From TH-plancto1 sp043777375 (lineage in GTDB: Bacteria; Planctomycetota; Planctomycetia; Planctomycetales; Planctomycetaceae), in the NCBI GenBank assembly GCA_043777375.1, contig JAYWHX010000130.1:47815-111814 (forward strand): DNA of 64,000 nucleotides, given 5' to 3'. The position numbers and the translations under genes were made by a program. The notes beneath the pieces were generated by a model. The model made no database searches. It worked only from the letters and a program-made list of their open reading frames with translations, and had not been told where the DNA came from. Below, piece by piece: positions 44,834 to 55,204 of the stretch (position 1 is the first letter of the stretch; each line of letters starts with the position of its first letter).

Positions 44834-45735
44834 TGGCTCCCACACCCACCATGCACAACACCGGCTCGCGATCCGCCGTGACAGCGATCATCCTGACTCA
44901 CAATGAGGACCGCAACATTGCGGAATGCATCAGATCCCTAAATTGGCTCGACGATGTGATCGTCGTCGATTCGGGAAGTACCGATGCCACGGCTGCTGAG
45001 GCGACTCGCGCTCGGTCTGACGTGCGAATCTTCACCCACCCCTTTCAAGACTTCGGAGACCAACGCAACTGGGCTCTTGATGAGGCCGCCCCGCGTCATC
45101 GCTGGATTTTGTTTCTGGATGCCGACGAACGCTGCACCCCACAGCTCGCAACTGCGATCAATGTCGTGATCTCGCAGAACTCCCCAACGGTCGGCTACTA
45201 CTTGTGCTGCAAGAACTTCTTCCTGGGCCAGTGGCTGAAACGCAGTACTTCATTCCCGACTTGGCAGCTCAGACTGCTCCAACGGGGCGAAGTGCGGTAC
45301 GAGAAGATGGGACACGGGCAGAAAGAGGTCACGACCGGGCCGCTTGAGTATCTTCAGGAACCGTATGACCACTATGGATTCAGCCAGGGTGTCTCGCACT
45401 GGATCGCGCGTCACAACAAATACTCCAGCGAAGAACTCGGCCACATTCTTGAACTCCGCCAGCAGCCTCTGGCTCTGAAAGATCTGCGCAGTTCCGACCG
45501 CATCGCCCGCACGCGCTGCCTAAAGCGGATCGCATCCAGACTTCCGTTTCGTCCTCTGATTAGCTTCCTGTATCAGTACATCTGGAAACGAGGCTTCCTC
45601 GACGGGTACGCTGGCCTCATGTTCTGCCTACTCAAATTTACACATGAGATTCACATCCTGGTGAAGCTCGCCGAAAAGACATCAACCAGCCGCGTGCCAC
45701 CTGCGAACGACTCAAGAAGTAGTCTGCGGTCATGA
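44833..45735 (+). CDS. Family 2 glycosyltransferase (WaaE/KdtX-like)
   Basis: 300 residues from ATG 44833 (TGATG overlap). The sequence follows the WaaE-type pattern: AIILTHNEDRNIAECIRSL, DDVIVVDSGSTDATAAEA, QDFGDQRNWALDEA, WILFLDADERCTP (DxD), and RGEVRYEKMGHGQKEV. Relatives add glucose or GlcNAc in LPS cores and capsule synthesis. An upstream in-frame opening at 44749 lies inside the previous gene and is less likely. Confidence 0.9.
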   Translation: MAPTPTMHNTGSRSAVTAIILTHNEDRNIAECIRSLNWLDDVIVVDSGSTDATAAEATRARSDVRIFTHPFQDFGDQRNWALDEAAPRHRWILFLDADERCTPQLATAINVVISQNSPTVGYYLCCKNFFLGQWLKRSTSFPTWQLRLLQRGEVRYEKMGHGQKEVTTGPLEYLQEPYDHYGFSQGVSHWIARHNKYSSEELGHILELRQQPLALKDLRSSDRIARTRCLKRIASRLPFRPLISFLYQYIWKRGFLDGYAGLMFCLLKFTHEIHILVKLAEKTSTSRVPPANDSRSSLRS

Positions 45736-45810
45736 CCACATCACACTGATTCCGTGCCCCTTCCTCTGGTCCTGGACTTCGGTTCTCGGCCCTCAACCTC
45801 CTCTGAAATC

Positions 45811-46551
45811 ATGCTCCGCGAACGCTTGAAATGGCTCCTGTACCCCGGTCTCAACCTGAATGGGCGATTGCGCTATCACTTCCTGCCGAAGTTATTCGGC
45901 CGTCCGCAGGCGGGGGAAGAACGGCTCGTCCTGGATGCCGGATGTGGCAATGGCATGCTCTCCTACCAAGCCTACAAGCTCGGCAACCGGGTTTTGGGAG
46001 TCTCCATCAAGGATGAAGTGATCCGTGACAAGAAGCTCTTCAATGAGTATCACGGCATTCCAGAAAATCGTCTCGAATTCCGAGATCACAATCTCTACGA
46101 GGTTGAGTCTCTCGGACTGAAGTTCGATGAGATCATCTGCTGCGAAGTGATGGAACACATCAAAGGCGACGAGCAGGTCAGTCGCAGCTTCTTCAACATT
46201 CTCAAACCGGGAGGAGTCATGCATATCTGCTGTCCCAACTCGGAACATCCAATCAACGTCAACTACCCGCTCGACCCGCATGAGACGGGCGGGCATGTTC
46301 GCCCCGGCTACACCTACGAATCGTTCAAGGCGCTGTTGGAGCCGATCGGTTTTCAAGTCTCGGAGCCCATCGGACTCGGCGGACCGATTCGTGAATTCTG
46401 CAATCAGCAGATTACCAATGTGCAAATCCTCGGTGGGCTGACTCTCGGAATCCCCCTGTTCTTCCTCCTCGCTCCGTTCGCATCACTGGATGGCTCGAAC
46501 CCGAAAGTTCCGTTCAGCATTTATGTCCGAGCCACAAAGCCGATGTCCTGA
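45811..46551 (+). CDS. Class I SAM methyltransferase
   Basis: 246 residues from ATG 45811 (MLRERLKWLLYPG); a GTG at 45754 would add 19 residues of poor quality. Motif I is LVLDAGCGNGMLSYQAY, motif II region FDEIICCEVMEHIKG, and LKPGGVMHICCPN is post-motif III. A C-terminal hydrophobic stretch (FLLAPFASLDG) could touch the membrane. Likely O- or N-methylates a sugar of the block's glycan. Confidence 0.83.
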   Translation: MLRERLKWLLYPGLNLNGRLRYHFLPKLFGRPQAGEERLVLDAGCGNGMLSYQAYKLGNRVLGVSIKDEVIRDKKLFNEYHGIPENRLEFRDHNLYEVESLGLKFDEIICCEVMEHIKGDEQVSRSFFNILKPGGVMHICCPNSEHPINVNYPLDPHETGGHVRPGYTYESFKALLEPIGFQVSEPIGLGGPIREFCNQQITNVQILGGLTLGIPLFFLLAPFASLDGSNPKVPFSIYVRATKPMS

Positions 46552-46596
46552 TCACTGGCACCCACGGATTCTCGAAACGCTGATCTCTCGCACTCC

Positions 46597-47880
46597 ATGA
46601 CAGTCCTTGTCGCTCAAATCGGTGCTCGTCGTCACTACGCTGTCCCAGCTGCTCTGGAGCAAGCGGGACTCCTAGCGGGACTGTACACAGACGTGTGCAT
46701 GGCGGCTCCCTGGTGGCGATTCCTGGGAAAAGCCATGCCGGGAACGTTGCCATTGCCAGGCTGGAAATCATTCCGTGGACGGGAGCCAGCGGGAGTTCCC
46801 GATGAGAAAGTCACTTGCCTGTGGTCGTCTCTCTGGACGATGTGGCGGATTCGCAGACTCATGTCACAGGGTGGCCAGTACGAGTGCTGGACGAAACAGA
46901 ACGAAGCCTTTGGGCGCGACGTCGTTCAGCGCGGGTTTGGCTCTGCCGATTGTGTCTATGCCTTTAATGGGGCTGCGATTGAGATCTTTGAAGCGGCCAG
47001 GCAGAGCGGGCTGAAGTGCATCCTCGACATGACGATTGCGCCGTTAGAGGTGGTCGAAAAACTACTCACTGAAGAGCGAGAGCGATTCTCGCACCTCGAA
47101 ATCGGGACTCAAATCCCCAACCCTGCGGACACGCTGATTGCTCGTGAAAGACGGGAATGGGAGCTGGCGGACATCATTTTATGCGGCTCGGAGTATGTGG
47201 CGGACAGCCTTGCCGCGGTCGGCGTCCCCGCCTCGAAGTGCCGGGTCGTACGCTGGGGCTACACGGGTGCCTGTGCCGTCACACCTCGACCGCAGAATTC
47301 CGGCCCCCTGCGAATTCTCATTGCCGGAACAGTCGAACTTCGCAAGGGAATCCCCTATGCCTTGGAGGCTGCCCAGCTGCTGTCCGACCCTCGCTATCAT
47401 TTCCGCTTCGTCGGTCCCATACGTCTTGACACTCAAGCGATCACAGAGCGGTACACGAACCAGATCACCGGCACCACCATCGATTTCGTCGGCCCTGTCC
47501 CACGTTCCGAAATGGCCCGCGAGTATCAAAACGCCGATGTCCTGCTCCATCCTTCACTCGCGGAAGGTTCGGCCAACGTCTGCTACGAAGCCATGGCTCA
47601 CGGGTTGCCCGTGATCGCAACTCCCAATGCGGGTGCCGCGATCACTGATGGAGTGGAGGGACTGATCATTCCCATTCGGTCTTCCGCTGCCATTGCTTCC
47701 TCACTGCGACGTCTCGCGAATGACCCGGCACTCTGTCATTCCATGGGACAGGCTGGTCGACTCCGCGCCTCCACCCTGACGATCACGGAATACCGACAAG
47801 AACTCTCGCGAGTCATCGAAAGCATTTCTCCTCCACAAACCGAGCCACGGCCGCTCGTCCCTCCCCCACAGAAAGTCTGA
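46597..47880 (+). CDS. Family 4 glycosyltransferase
   Basis: 427 residues from ATG 46597. The N-domain has VAQIGARRHYAVPAALEQAGLLAGLYTD; the linker and C-domain have LRILIAGTVELRKGIPYALEAA, DVLLHPSLAEGSANVCYEAMAHGLPVIAT with the E-x7-E-like pair. The methyltransferase gene begins only two bases after its stop, so the two are probably coupled and may act on the same sugar. Confidence 0.87.
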   Translation: MTVLVAQIGARRHYAVPAALEQAGLLAGLYTDVCMAAPWWRFLGKAMPGTLPLPGWKSFRGREPAGVPDEKVTCLWSSLWTMWRIRRLMSQGGQYECWTKQNEAFGRDVVQRGFGSADCVYAFNGAAIEIFEAARQSGLKCILDMTIAPLEVVEKLLTEERERFSHLEIGTQIPNPADTLIARERREWELADIILCGSEYVADSLAAVGVPASKCRVVRWGYTGACAVTPRPQNSGPLRILIAGTVELRKGIPYALEAAQLLSDPRYHFRFVGPIRLDTQAITERYTNQITGTTIDFVGPVPRSEMAREYQNADVLLHPSLAEGSANVCYEAMAHGLPVIATPNAGAAITDGVEGLIIPIRSSAAIASSLRRLANDPALCHSMGQAGRLRASTLTITEYRQELSRVIESISPPQTEPRPLVPPPQKV

Positions 47881-47882
47881 AC

Positions 47883-48581
47883 ATGTCCATCACAGACGAA
47901 TCCTTTCAAAAGGCCCAAGACCATGAGATGGCCAACTGGGTCAAGGACACGTCCAACGTGACGCGATTGCTCTACGAACTGGTCGAGCATAGCGACATCG
48001 CCGAGCCTCTCGACAAGTACGTGACCGCGCCCGTGGAGCGCTCACTCGAAGTCGGAGTCGGCTGCTTTGGTCTTGGATTCATGGCCGCCCACTTCTCTCA
48101 TAAGGCAGGCCGCATTGACGGTATTGACCCGTTGCCCCGCCTCGAAATCAATCTCCCAGATGCTGATCTTCAAACCTACATCACGGCACTTCGTCATCGC
48201 GTGAACTACCAGAGCTGCATTGGGGAACGGATGCCGTTCGATGATGCAACGTTCGACCTGATCAGCTGCATCAATGTGGTCGATCACGCTCAATCGCCCG
48301 AGTCGATCCTCAAAGAGATTCAGCGCGTGCTAAAACCCGGAGGCATTTTTGCATTCTCGGTCAGCACTCTGTCATTCGCCGGCGAAAAGAAGTGGCACTT
48401 CAACCGTTGGAGAAAGCCGAACGAATGGCTCTTTGTCGCCCACCCGCACACGTACCAGTGGAAACGAGCCGACGCGATGGTCCGCACATTCTTCCCAAAT
48501 GTACTGTGGAGCGACCGCCCCTCAGAACGAATCCAGCTCATGGGCAAGGGACGCATGTCCTACTGGATCGTCAAGAAATGA
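47883..48581 (+). CDS. Class I SAM methyltransferase
   Basis: 232 residues. Motif I reads LEVGVGCFGLGFMAAHF, a slightly unusual glycine loop, followed by RIDGIDPLPRLEINL, DLISCINVVDHAQSP and LKPGGIFAFSVST. It is the third methyltransferase in the block. Only two bases separate it from the preceding glycosyltransferase. Confidence 0.82.
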   Translation: MSITDESFQKAQDHEMANWVKDTSNVTRLLYELVEHSDIAEPLDKYVTAPVERSLEVGVGCFGLGFMAAHFSHKAGRIDGIDPLPRLEINLPDADLQTYITALRHRVNYQSCIGERMPFDDATFDLISCINVVDHAQSPESILKEIQRVLKPGGIFAFSVSTLSFAGEKKWHFNRWRKPNEWLFVAHPHTYQWKRADAMVRTFFPNVLWSDRPSERIQLMGKGRMSYWIVKK

Positions 48582-48648
48582 GTTCTCGCATCACAGACAG
48601 ATGCGATATTCACACAAATGACTCACCACTGACGACTGAAAACTCTCC

Positions 48649-50799
48649 ATGAAACAAGTCCTGCAAAATCGAAAGACCGGTCAAGTGCGGGTCGTCGATG
48701 TCCCGACACCCCAGCTGCGACCTGATGGGCTGCTGGTCAGAAACGTCGTGTCGTTGATCTCAGCTGGAACAGAGCGGGCTTCGATCGAGTTGAGCCAAAA
48801 GAGCTTGGTCGGCATGGCTCGCGAGCGACCCGACTTGGTCCAGCGAGTGATGGACAAACTCCGCAAGGATGGGTTCCTCGCCACGATGAATGCCGTACGC
48901 GAACAGTTCGATCGCGAGTTACCACTAGGATACAGCTCGGCAGGAACGGTCTCGGCCAGTGGAGCGAACGTCACTGGCTACGAACCGGGGCAATTGGTCG
49001 CCTGCTGCGGTGCCGGGTTCGCTTGCCACTCGGAGGTCAACGCCGTTCCGCGACTGCTGACCGCTGCTGCCCCGATCGGTGTAACTGCTGAGCAAGCGGC
49101 CTATGCAACAGTTGGTTCGATCGCGTTACAGGGGATTCGTAATACCGATGCCCGCGTCGGCGAAACGGTGGCGGTCATTGGGCTGGGGCTGATTGGACAG
49201 TTGGCAGTGATGCTGTTACGGGCCAGCGGCTGTCGTGTCATTGGACTCGATGTCTCTCCCAAACGTGTTGAGCAGGCGATCACAAACGGAGCGGTCGCGG
49301 CCTTTGCCGGAGAGGGTCCGGCCATCGAAGAAGCGGTCATGAAGGCCACACGCGGTCGGGGTGTTGACTCGGTTCTTATCACCGCTGCCACAAAGAGCAA
49401 TACGCCGGTCGAGCTGGCCGCCCGCATCGCACGCGACCGAGCGAAAGTGGTCATGGTCGGCGTCACCGGGATGGACATCCCCCGCAACGACTATTATCAC
49501 AAAGAGCTGACATTCATCGTGTCGAGGTCGTACGGTCCTGGGCGTTACGATATTCAGTTCGAAGAAAAGGGGCACGACTACCCCATCGGCTATGTTCGCT
49601 GGACCGAGCAGCGAAACCTCGAGGCGTTCCTCGATCTGTGCTCGCTCGGCGTGATCAAGCCCGAGACACTGACCACGCACCGCTTTCCCATCGCGGATGC
49701 GGTGCAAGCGTACGAGATGATCCTCGAAGGAAAGGAACCGTACCTCGGCGTCGTTTTGGAATACCCCAAAGAAGCGCCGACATCCTCCATCTCCAAGGTC
49801 ATTCTTCGCGAGTCCGCCGCATCTTCACCCACACCTCAGGGCACCGTCGGGGTCTCTTTTATCGGTGCTGGAAACTTCGCTCGTGGAGTGCTGCTCAAGA
49901 ACCTGAAAGCAATAAGCGGCGTCGAGTACCGCGGTATTTTAACCGCTTCGGGTCAATCCGCAGTGTCCGCAGGCAGTAAGTTCGGCTTCGCATTCTGCAC
50001 CTCGAATGTGGACGAGATTCTCAACGACTCGGCGACTGATGCAATCTTCATCGCGACACGACATTCACAGCATGCCGAGCTGGTTGTGAAGGCACTGAAC
50101 GCGGGCAAAGCGGTCTTCGTCGAGAAGCCTCTCGCCGTCGATGCCGCTCAGCTGGAACGAGTACGCGAGGCGGCTTCGCGTTCCTCAAGAGGAGTGCTGG
50201 TTGGATTCAATCGCCGCTTTGCTCCGATGGCCGTGGCACTCAAGAAACACTTCGCGGGCGTCCACCCGCTGAGTGTCCATTATCGCGTGAATGCGGGAAC
50301 GACCCCGGCGGAACACTGGGTTTCCGATCCCGCCGAAGGAGGCCGTATCATCGGCGAAGGATGCCACTTCCTCGACTTCTTTGCGTTCTTAACGGATTCA
50401 GTTCCGATATCCGTCGATCGGATCGCTGTCGATCGATCCTCTCCGGACGATGTCCAATTACTCCTGACCTATGCTGATAGATCGGTGTGTCATCTGACCT
50501 ACACCACGACAGGTGCCAAGGCCACGAGTAAGGAACGTCTTGAAGTCTTTGGAGGAGGACGCAGCGGCATCCTCGATGATTTCCGGTCTCTGCAACTCGA
50601 CACCGGATCCAAGCGTGTCATCAATCAACGCAGTTGGTTCTCCCAAGACAAAGGCCACGCCAATGAGATTTCCTGTTTCATTGAGGCTGTGAAGCTCGGA
50701 CAGGCCATGCCGATCTCTATGGAGTCACTTCTCGCTACGACAGAAGCGAGCTTTGCCGCAAAGTCGCCGGACTCGGAGAGTTCGACGAGTTCACCATGA
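48649..50799 (+). CDS. Two-domain oxidoreductase: zinc-type dehydrogenase fused to GFO/IDH/MocA
   Basis: 716 residues. The first 380 resemble a medium-chain zinc-type alcohol dehydrogenase (GSIALQGIRNTDARVGETVAV around the nucleotide loop, VIGLGLIGQLAVMLLRASG). From about 395 a GFO/IDH/MocA domain begins with VGVSFIGAGNFARGVLLKN and has the family motif EKPLAVD, RRFAPM and GCHFLDFF. Such fusions are common in polysaccharide loci of Bacteroidota and Planctomycetota and are thought to oxidise or epimerise sugar nucleotides or glycan-linked sugars; the true substrate is not known. It overlaps the next gene by ATGA. Confidence 0.9.
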   Translation: MKQVLQNRKTGQVRVVDVPTPQLRPDGLLVRNVVSLISAGTERASIELSQKSLVGMARERPDLVQRVMDKLRKDGFLATMNAVREQFDRELPLGYSSAGTVSASGANVTGYEPGQLVACCGAGFACHSEVNAVPRLLTAAAPIGVTAEQAAYATVGSIALQGIRNTDARVGETVAVIGLGLIGQLAVMLLRASGCRVIGLDVSPKRVEQAITNGAVAAFAGEGPAIEEAVMKATRGRGVDSVLITAATKSNTPVELAARIARDRAKVVMVGVTGMDIPRNDYYHKELTFIVSRSYGPGRYDIQFEEKGHDYPIGYVRWTEQRNLEAFLDLCSLGVIKPETLTTHRFPIADAVQAYEMILEGKEPYLGVVLEYPKEAPTSSISKVILRESAASSPTPQGTVGVSFIGAGNFARGVLLKNLKAISGVEYRGILTASGQSAVSAGSKFGFAFCTSNVDEILNDSATDAIFIATRHSQHAELVVKALNAGKAVFVEKPLAVDAAQLERVREAASRSSRGVLVGFNRRFAPMAVALKKHFAGVHPLSVHYRVNAGTTPAEHWVSDPAEGGRIIGEGCHFLDFFAFLTDSVPISVDRIAVDRSSPDDVQLLLTYADRSVCHLTYTTTGAKATSKERLEVFGGGRSGILDDFRSLQLDTGSKRVINQRSWFSQDKGHANEISCFIEAVKLGQAMPISMESLLATTEASFAAKSPDSESSTSSP

Positions 50800-52061
50800 A
50801 AATTCTCTTCTTTTGCCACTACTTCCCCCCCGAGGTGAATGCCCCGGCGTCGCGGACGTATGAACATGCGGTCCGCTGGGTGAGAGCGGGACATGAGGTC
50901 ACGGTGGTGACTTGCGTCCCGAACTGCCCGGACGGAGTGGTGTTCGAGGGATATCGAAACCAGCTTCTTGCACAGACCGAGACTGTCGATGGAATCCGAG
51001 TTGTGCGGGTCTGGACCTGGATCGCTCCGAACAAGGGCATGCTCCGCCGAATCTTGAACTACCTCAGCTATATGGTCAGCGCGGTCTGGTCGGCGCTGTG
51101 GCTCCCGCGCCCGGACGTGGTCGTCTCGACCTCTCCGCAGTTCTTTTGTGGCTGGGCCGGAGTCTGGTATCACTGGCTAAAGCGAGTGCCGTTTGTCCTT
51201 GAAATCCGGGACATCTGGCCCGAGTCGATCGCAGCTGTGGGGGCGATGCAGAAGGGGATCGCGACTCGGCTCCTGGAGTGGCTCGAACGTCGCATGTATC
51301 TGGCTGCGGACCACATCGTCACCGTCGGGCATGGCTACCAAGACCAGATTTCGGCGAAGGTTCCCGTCGGTGGTCGCATCTCCGTCGTGATGAACGGAGT
51401 GGACTCGGATTTCTTTTCGCCTCGGCCAGCGGACACCACATTCCTTTCGAAGTGGAACCTGAGTGACAAGTTCGTCTGCTCATACGTGGGCACAATCGGG
51501 ATGGCCCACGGGCTGGAAGTCGTGATTCGAGCTGCACGCACCCTTCAAGACAAAGGACGCCGCGATATCGTCTTCCTGATCGTCGGCGATGGAGCCCGAC
51601 GAGAAGAGTTGCAACGCCTGGCTGCGCAAGAGGGAGTCGCAGACCAAATCATTTTCACGGGTCGCATGTCACGCGATCAGATGCCGACAGTCCTGGCAAG
51701 TTCAGACGCCTGCTTGGTCCACCTTCGGAAGACTGAACTCTTCGAAACCGTTGTCCCGTCGAAGATCTTCGAAACGATGGCGATGGGCCGCCCGATCATC
51801 ATGGGAGTGCGAGGGGAGTCTCGCGAGATCGTCCGCGCCGCCCATGCCGGGCTGGAGATGGAACCGGAGTCCGATTCCGACCTCGTCAGCTGCCTGCTTC
51901 AGCTGGCCGATAATCCCGCCCTCCGCCAAGAACTGTCTTCCTCAGCTCGCGAATACGTGATCGCGAATTACCACCGCGATCGTCAGGCGGCACGCATGTT
52001 GGATGTGTTTCACCGACTGTGCTGCCCTGCGGACACGGGCCAGAGCAGTCCGACTCTCTGA
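50796..52061 (+). CDS. Family 4 glycosyltransferase (WbuB/WcaI-like)
   Basis: 421 residues. The opening MKILFFCHYFPPEVNAPASRTYEHAVRWVRAGHEV and the segment LEIRDIWPESIAAVGAMQKG are typical of WbuB-type enzymes, which transfer N-acetyl-fucosamine or related sugars; ISVVMNGVDSDFFSPRP and VPSKIFETMAMGRPIIMG follow. Such transferases are often paired with UDP-GlcNAc 2-epimerase, as here two genes later. Confidence 0.9.
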   Translation: MKILFFCHYFPPEVNAPASRTYEHAVRWVRAGHEVTVVTCVPNCPDGVVFEGYRNQLLAQTETVDGIRVVRVWTWIAPNKGMLRRILNYLSYMVSAVWSALWLPRPDVVVSTSPQFFCGWAGVWYHWLKRVPFVLEIRDIWPESIAAVGAMQKGIATRLLEWLERRMYLAADHIVTVGHGYQDQISAKVPVGGRISVVMNGVDSDFFSPRPADTTFLSKWNLSDKFVCSYVGTIGMAHGLEVVIRAARTLQDKGRRDIVFLIVGDGARREELQRLAAQEGVADQIIFTGRMSRDQMPTVLASSDACLVHLRKTELFETVVPSKIFETMAMGRPIIMGVRGESREIVRAAHAGLEMEPESDSDLVSCLLQLADNPALRQELSSSAREYVIANYHRDRQAARMLDVFHRLCCPADTGQSSPTL

Positions 52062-52113
52062 CCCCATTGAACCCACCACATGACATCCGCTTGGAAAGTC
52101 GATTTCTCCCCTC

Positions 52114-53922
52114 GTGCCTGAATCCCAAACCTCACATCTGAGTCGCATCTGGCACTTGCTCAAGTACCATCGCACCGACCAGCTTCTGCTGCGAGTTCGA
52201 AAACTCGTCACGCAGCGACTGCTCCCTCCCGGTCTGAATGCCGCGCAATCAACTGCGGCAAACAGTGCCATCATCCGAGGCTCCATTGCTGACTTGCAGC
52301 CGCTTGCGCTGCGTCGTTCCGCAAGGGCAATTGCTTTTGATGATGAACTCGCGATCCCAAGATTCACCTTTCTCGGTGTGACTCGCGAGATGACTTGGCC
52401 TCTCGATTGGAGCTGCCAAAAGATCAAGCCTGTCTCGCACCTCTGGCGATTTCAACTGCATTATCAAGATGCACTGTGGAGTCTCACCAAGCCAGGAGAT
52501 AGCAATTTCCCACTGCTGTGGAAACATGTGACGGATTGGGCTCAGGCTCACCAGTCACCCACACGGACTTCACTCTCTGATGCTTGGCACCCGTTCTGCA
52601 TCTCTCGGCGACTGGCCAATTGGTTTCAGTGGTGGGCCACTTCGCCGCCACCCGAATCCGAGCGTGCCCAGATTCTTCGGAGTGCAGCGCGACAGGCGGT
52701 CTTTTTGCTGGACCATCTTGAGTGGGATCTGCGGGGTAATCACCTGCTGTTTAACCTGTGGGCTATCGCGCTCGCGGGGACATTTTTCGACGGCCCATTG
52801 GGTGAGCGACTCCACTCCGTGATTGACTCTTATCTCCCGGGGCAGATCGAAGAGCAGTTGGCTGACGGAGGCGAGCACTTCGAGCGAGCGACGGCCTATC
52901 ACATCGAGGTGGCTGAGCTGTTCCTCGATCTGCGGGATGTGCTCAAACCCTTTCGGCCACGATTGTCGGCTCAGTGCGGATCAATTGCCTTGCGGATGAC
53001 CGACCTCATTGTGGGGATCTCGCATCCCGATGGTGATCCGCCGCTGTTCGGTGACTCGACGCTGCATGTGCGCCCGATCCTCGACAGCCTGAAACGCAGT
53101 CTCGTGAATTCACTCGACTCGCCGTCGTCATTGCAGGCACGAGCCCGCATGTCTGGTGACTACTGGGTCTGGCGACATGGGGATGACTGCCTGATTTTCG
53201 ATACTGGTCCGGTCGGAGCGGATGAATTGCCCGCACATGCACATTGCGACCTGCTTGGATTTGAGGCCAGCATCGGCGGACACAAACTGTTTGTCGACTC
53301 GGGCGTATCCAGCTATGAGGACGACGATAACCGGCGCTACTGTCGCTCGACTGCGGCTCACAATGCGTTGGAGATTGACGGCGTCAGCCAGTGTGATGTG
53401 TGGAGCAAGTTTCGCATGGGCTACCGCGGCCATCCCCAACTTCTCGATGAGGGACATGAAGGGGGCAACTGGTGGTGCCAAGCCAGCCATGATGCCTATC
53501 GCCGCCTGAACGTCCCGATCGTGGCGAGGCACTTTGAGTGTCGCGATGACGGCACATGGGCCTGCATGGATGTGCTGTGGGGCAGCGGGCAACACGAATT
53601 GGTCTCGCGTCTGCATCTGCATCCGAATGTGACCGTCGTCACTCTGGATTCACCGGCTGTGGCGCTGAAAGTCGGCGAGCAGCAGGTGCGAATCACCTTC
53701 GAAGGCAACGATGGGGCCCTGACGACCTCGACGGGTCGCTACTGTCCCGAGTTCGGCCAAGTGCTCCCCTGCACGGTTCTCGAATGGCGACGTCAAACAA
53801 AAGTCCCGGCTGTGGTGAAGTGGACACTGACTCGCGAAGCCGCCCGAACTCAGGAGGGATCACAGTCGCCAGACTCACTGAGTCCAGCGGAGCAGCTCCC
53901 GCCGAACTCACCAGCCGTTTAG
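52114..53922 (+). CDS. Heparinase II/III-like protein
   Basis: 602 residues from a GTG at 52114. The N-terminal alpha-toroid carries WHPFCISRRLANWFQWW and GNHLLFNLWAIALAGTFF, then the catalytic-type ERATAYHIEVAELFLDL; the C-terminal sheet domain has HAHCDLLGFEASIGG and STAAHNALEIDGVSQCDVW. These are the family patches, with the Tyr and His thought to be catalytic. Family members cleave uronic-acid-containing glycans by elimination. No signal peptide is seen, as is common for the copies inside biosynthetic loci, where a role in chain trimming or quality control is only inferred. Confidence 0.9.
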   Translation: MPESQTSHLSRIWHLLKYHRTDQLLLRVRKLVTQRLLPPGLNAAQSTAANSAIIRGSIADLQPLALRRSARAIAFDDELAIPRFTFLGVTREMTWPLDWSCQKIKPVSHLWRFQLHYQDALWSLTKPGDSNFPLLWKHVTDWAQAHQSPTRTSLSDAWHPFCISRRLANWFQWWATSPPPESERAQILRSAARQAVFLLDHLEWDLRGNHLLFNLWAIALAGTFFDGPLGERLHSVIDSYLPGQIEEQLADGGEHFERATAYHIEVAELFLDLRDVLKPFRPRLSAQCGSIALRMTDLIVGISHPDGDPPLFGDSTLHVRPILDSLKRSLVNSLDSPSSLQARARMSGDYWVWRHGDDCLIFDTGPVGADELPAHAHCDLLGFEASIGGHKLFVDSGVSSYEDDDNRRYCRSTAAHNALEIDGVSQCDVWSKFRMGYRGHPQLLDEGHEGGNWWCQASHDAYRRLNVPIVARHFECRDDGTWACMDVLWGSGQHELVSRLHLHPNVTVVTLDSPAVALKVGEQQVRITFEGNDGALTTSTGRYCPEFGQVLPCTVLEWRRQTKVPAVVKWTLTREAARTQEGSQSPDSLSPAEQLPPNSPAV

Positions 53923-54056
53923 AGCGGTTTCAAGTCCAGTCATGTTCATTTTCGACTCCAACCGTTTCTTTCTTGGTCAAGCTCCTCGCACCTGACTCGG
54001 AGAGTCTGGCGACTCTGTTTCGGCCTCTTGCCCTCCCCTCAACCAAAGACACGTCC

Positions 54057-55175
54057 ATGATTCACTTGTGCTGCATCGTCGGGGCTCGCCCGAACTTCAT
54101 GAAAATGGCGCCGCTGTTGCGGGCGATTGATGCCGATCCCGCATTCCAAGCCACGCTGGTGCATACCGGGCAGCACTACGACCCGAGTCTGTCAGACGTG
54201 TTCTTTCAGGAACTCGGCATGCGGACGCCAGATGTCCACCTCAATGTGGGCTCAGGAAAGCAGGGGGAGCAAACGGCCCGCATCCTCGAGGGGATGGAGA
54301 AGGTCCTCGAGGCAGGTCCGGGAAAAGGCGAGAAGTTCGATCGCCTCATCGTGGTCGGCGACGTAAACTCCACGATGGCGGCGTCGCTCGCTGCTGCCAA
54401 GCTCTGCATTCCGATCGCACACGTCGAGGCTGGTCTCCGCAGCTGGGATCGCACGATGCCAGAGGAGGTCAATCGGCTGGTGACCGATGCCCTCGCTGAC
54501 CTATTGCTGGTTTCGGAACCCAGCGGTGTCGAGAACTTGAAACGCGAAGGCCACCCCGAATCGAATATCATCTATGTCGGCAACATCATGATCGACACGC
54601 TCAAGCTTCAACTGCCGATGGCGCGTGAGCGATCAATCCTGAAAGACCAGGGACTGATTCCGGGAGGCTACGGCGTGGTCACCCTGCACCGTCCGGCCAA
54701 TGTGGACGAGAAAGAATCGCTCACCCAACTGATCGCGGTCTTCGCAGAAGTCAGCCGGCAGCTCCCGTTGATCTTCCCGATTCACCCACGAACGCGAGCC
54801 CGAATTGAGTCGTTCGGACTGAATGGCCAGCTCGAGGCTTCGCCGAATATCCGGCTGTCACCGCCACTCGGATATCTGGATTTTCTGGCTCTGACTTCTC
54901 AGGCGAAAGTAGTCGTGACCGATTCGGGCGGTCTGCAGGAGGAATCCACCGTACTGGGCGTTCCCTGCCTGACGATGCGGTCCAACACGGAACGCCCCAC
55001 GACAGTGACTGTGGGCACCAGTACATTAATTGGAAGTGACTTTGCGATGCTGAGGAAAGAATTCGACAAAGTACTGACTGGGACCTACAAGAGTGGTCAC
55101 ATTCCCGAATTCTGGGACGGGCACACAGCGGGCCGAATCGTGGCCGCCATCCGGCGTCATCACGGCTTGTCGTAA
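54057..55175 (+). CDS. wecB: UDP-N-acetylglucosamine 2-epimerase (non-hydrolysing)
   Basis: 372 residues from ATG 54057. All signatures are present: VGARPNFMKMAPLLRA, HTGQHYDPSLSDVFF, VGDVNSTMAASLAA, HVEAGLRSWDRTMPEEVNR, VTLHRPANVDE, DSGGLQEESTVLG and RSNTERP. The enzyme converts UDP-GlcNAc to UDP-ManNAc in the cytoplasm, a precursor for ManNAc or ManNAcA residues. No UDP-ManNAc dehydrogenase (wecC) is next to it. The frame is open back to 53556 inside the heparinase gene, but only the part from 54057 is family-like. Confidence 0.95.
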   Translation: MIHLCCIVGARPNFMKMAPLLRAIDADPAFQATLVHTGQHYDPSLSDVFFQELGMRTPDVHLNVGSGKQGEQTARILEGMEKVLEAGPGKGEKFDRLIVVGDVNSTMAASLAAAKLCIPIAHVEAGLRSWDRTMPEEVNRLVTDALADLLLVSEPSGVENLKREGHPESNIIYVGNIMIDTLKLQLPMARERSILKDQGLIPGGYGVVTLHRPANVDEKESLTQLIAVFAEVSRQLPLIFPIHPRTRARIESFGLNGQLEASPNIRLSPPLGYLDFLALTSQAKVVVTDSGGLQEESTVLGVPCLTMRSNTERPTTVTVGTSTLIGSDFAMLRKEFDKVLTGTYKSGHIPEFWDGHTAGRIVAAIRRHHGLS

Positions 55176-55204
55176 GTCACTCCTCGCGTCCGTGGCAATC
55201 TCCG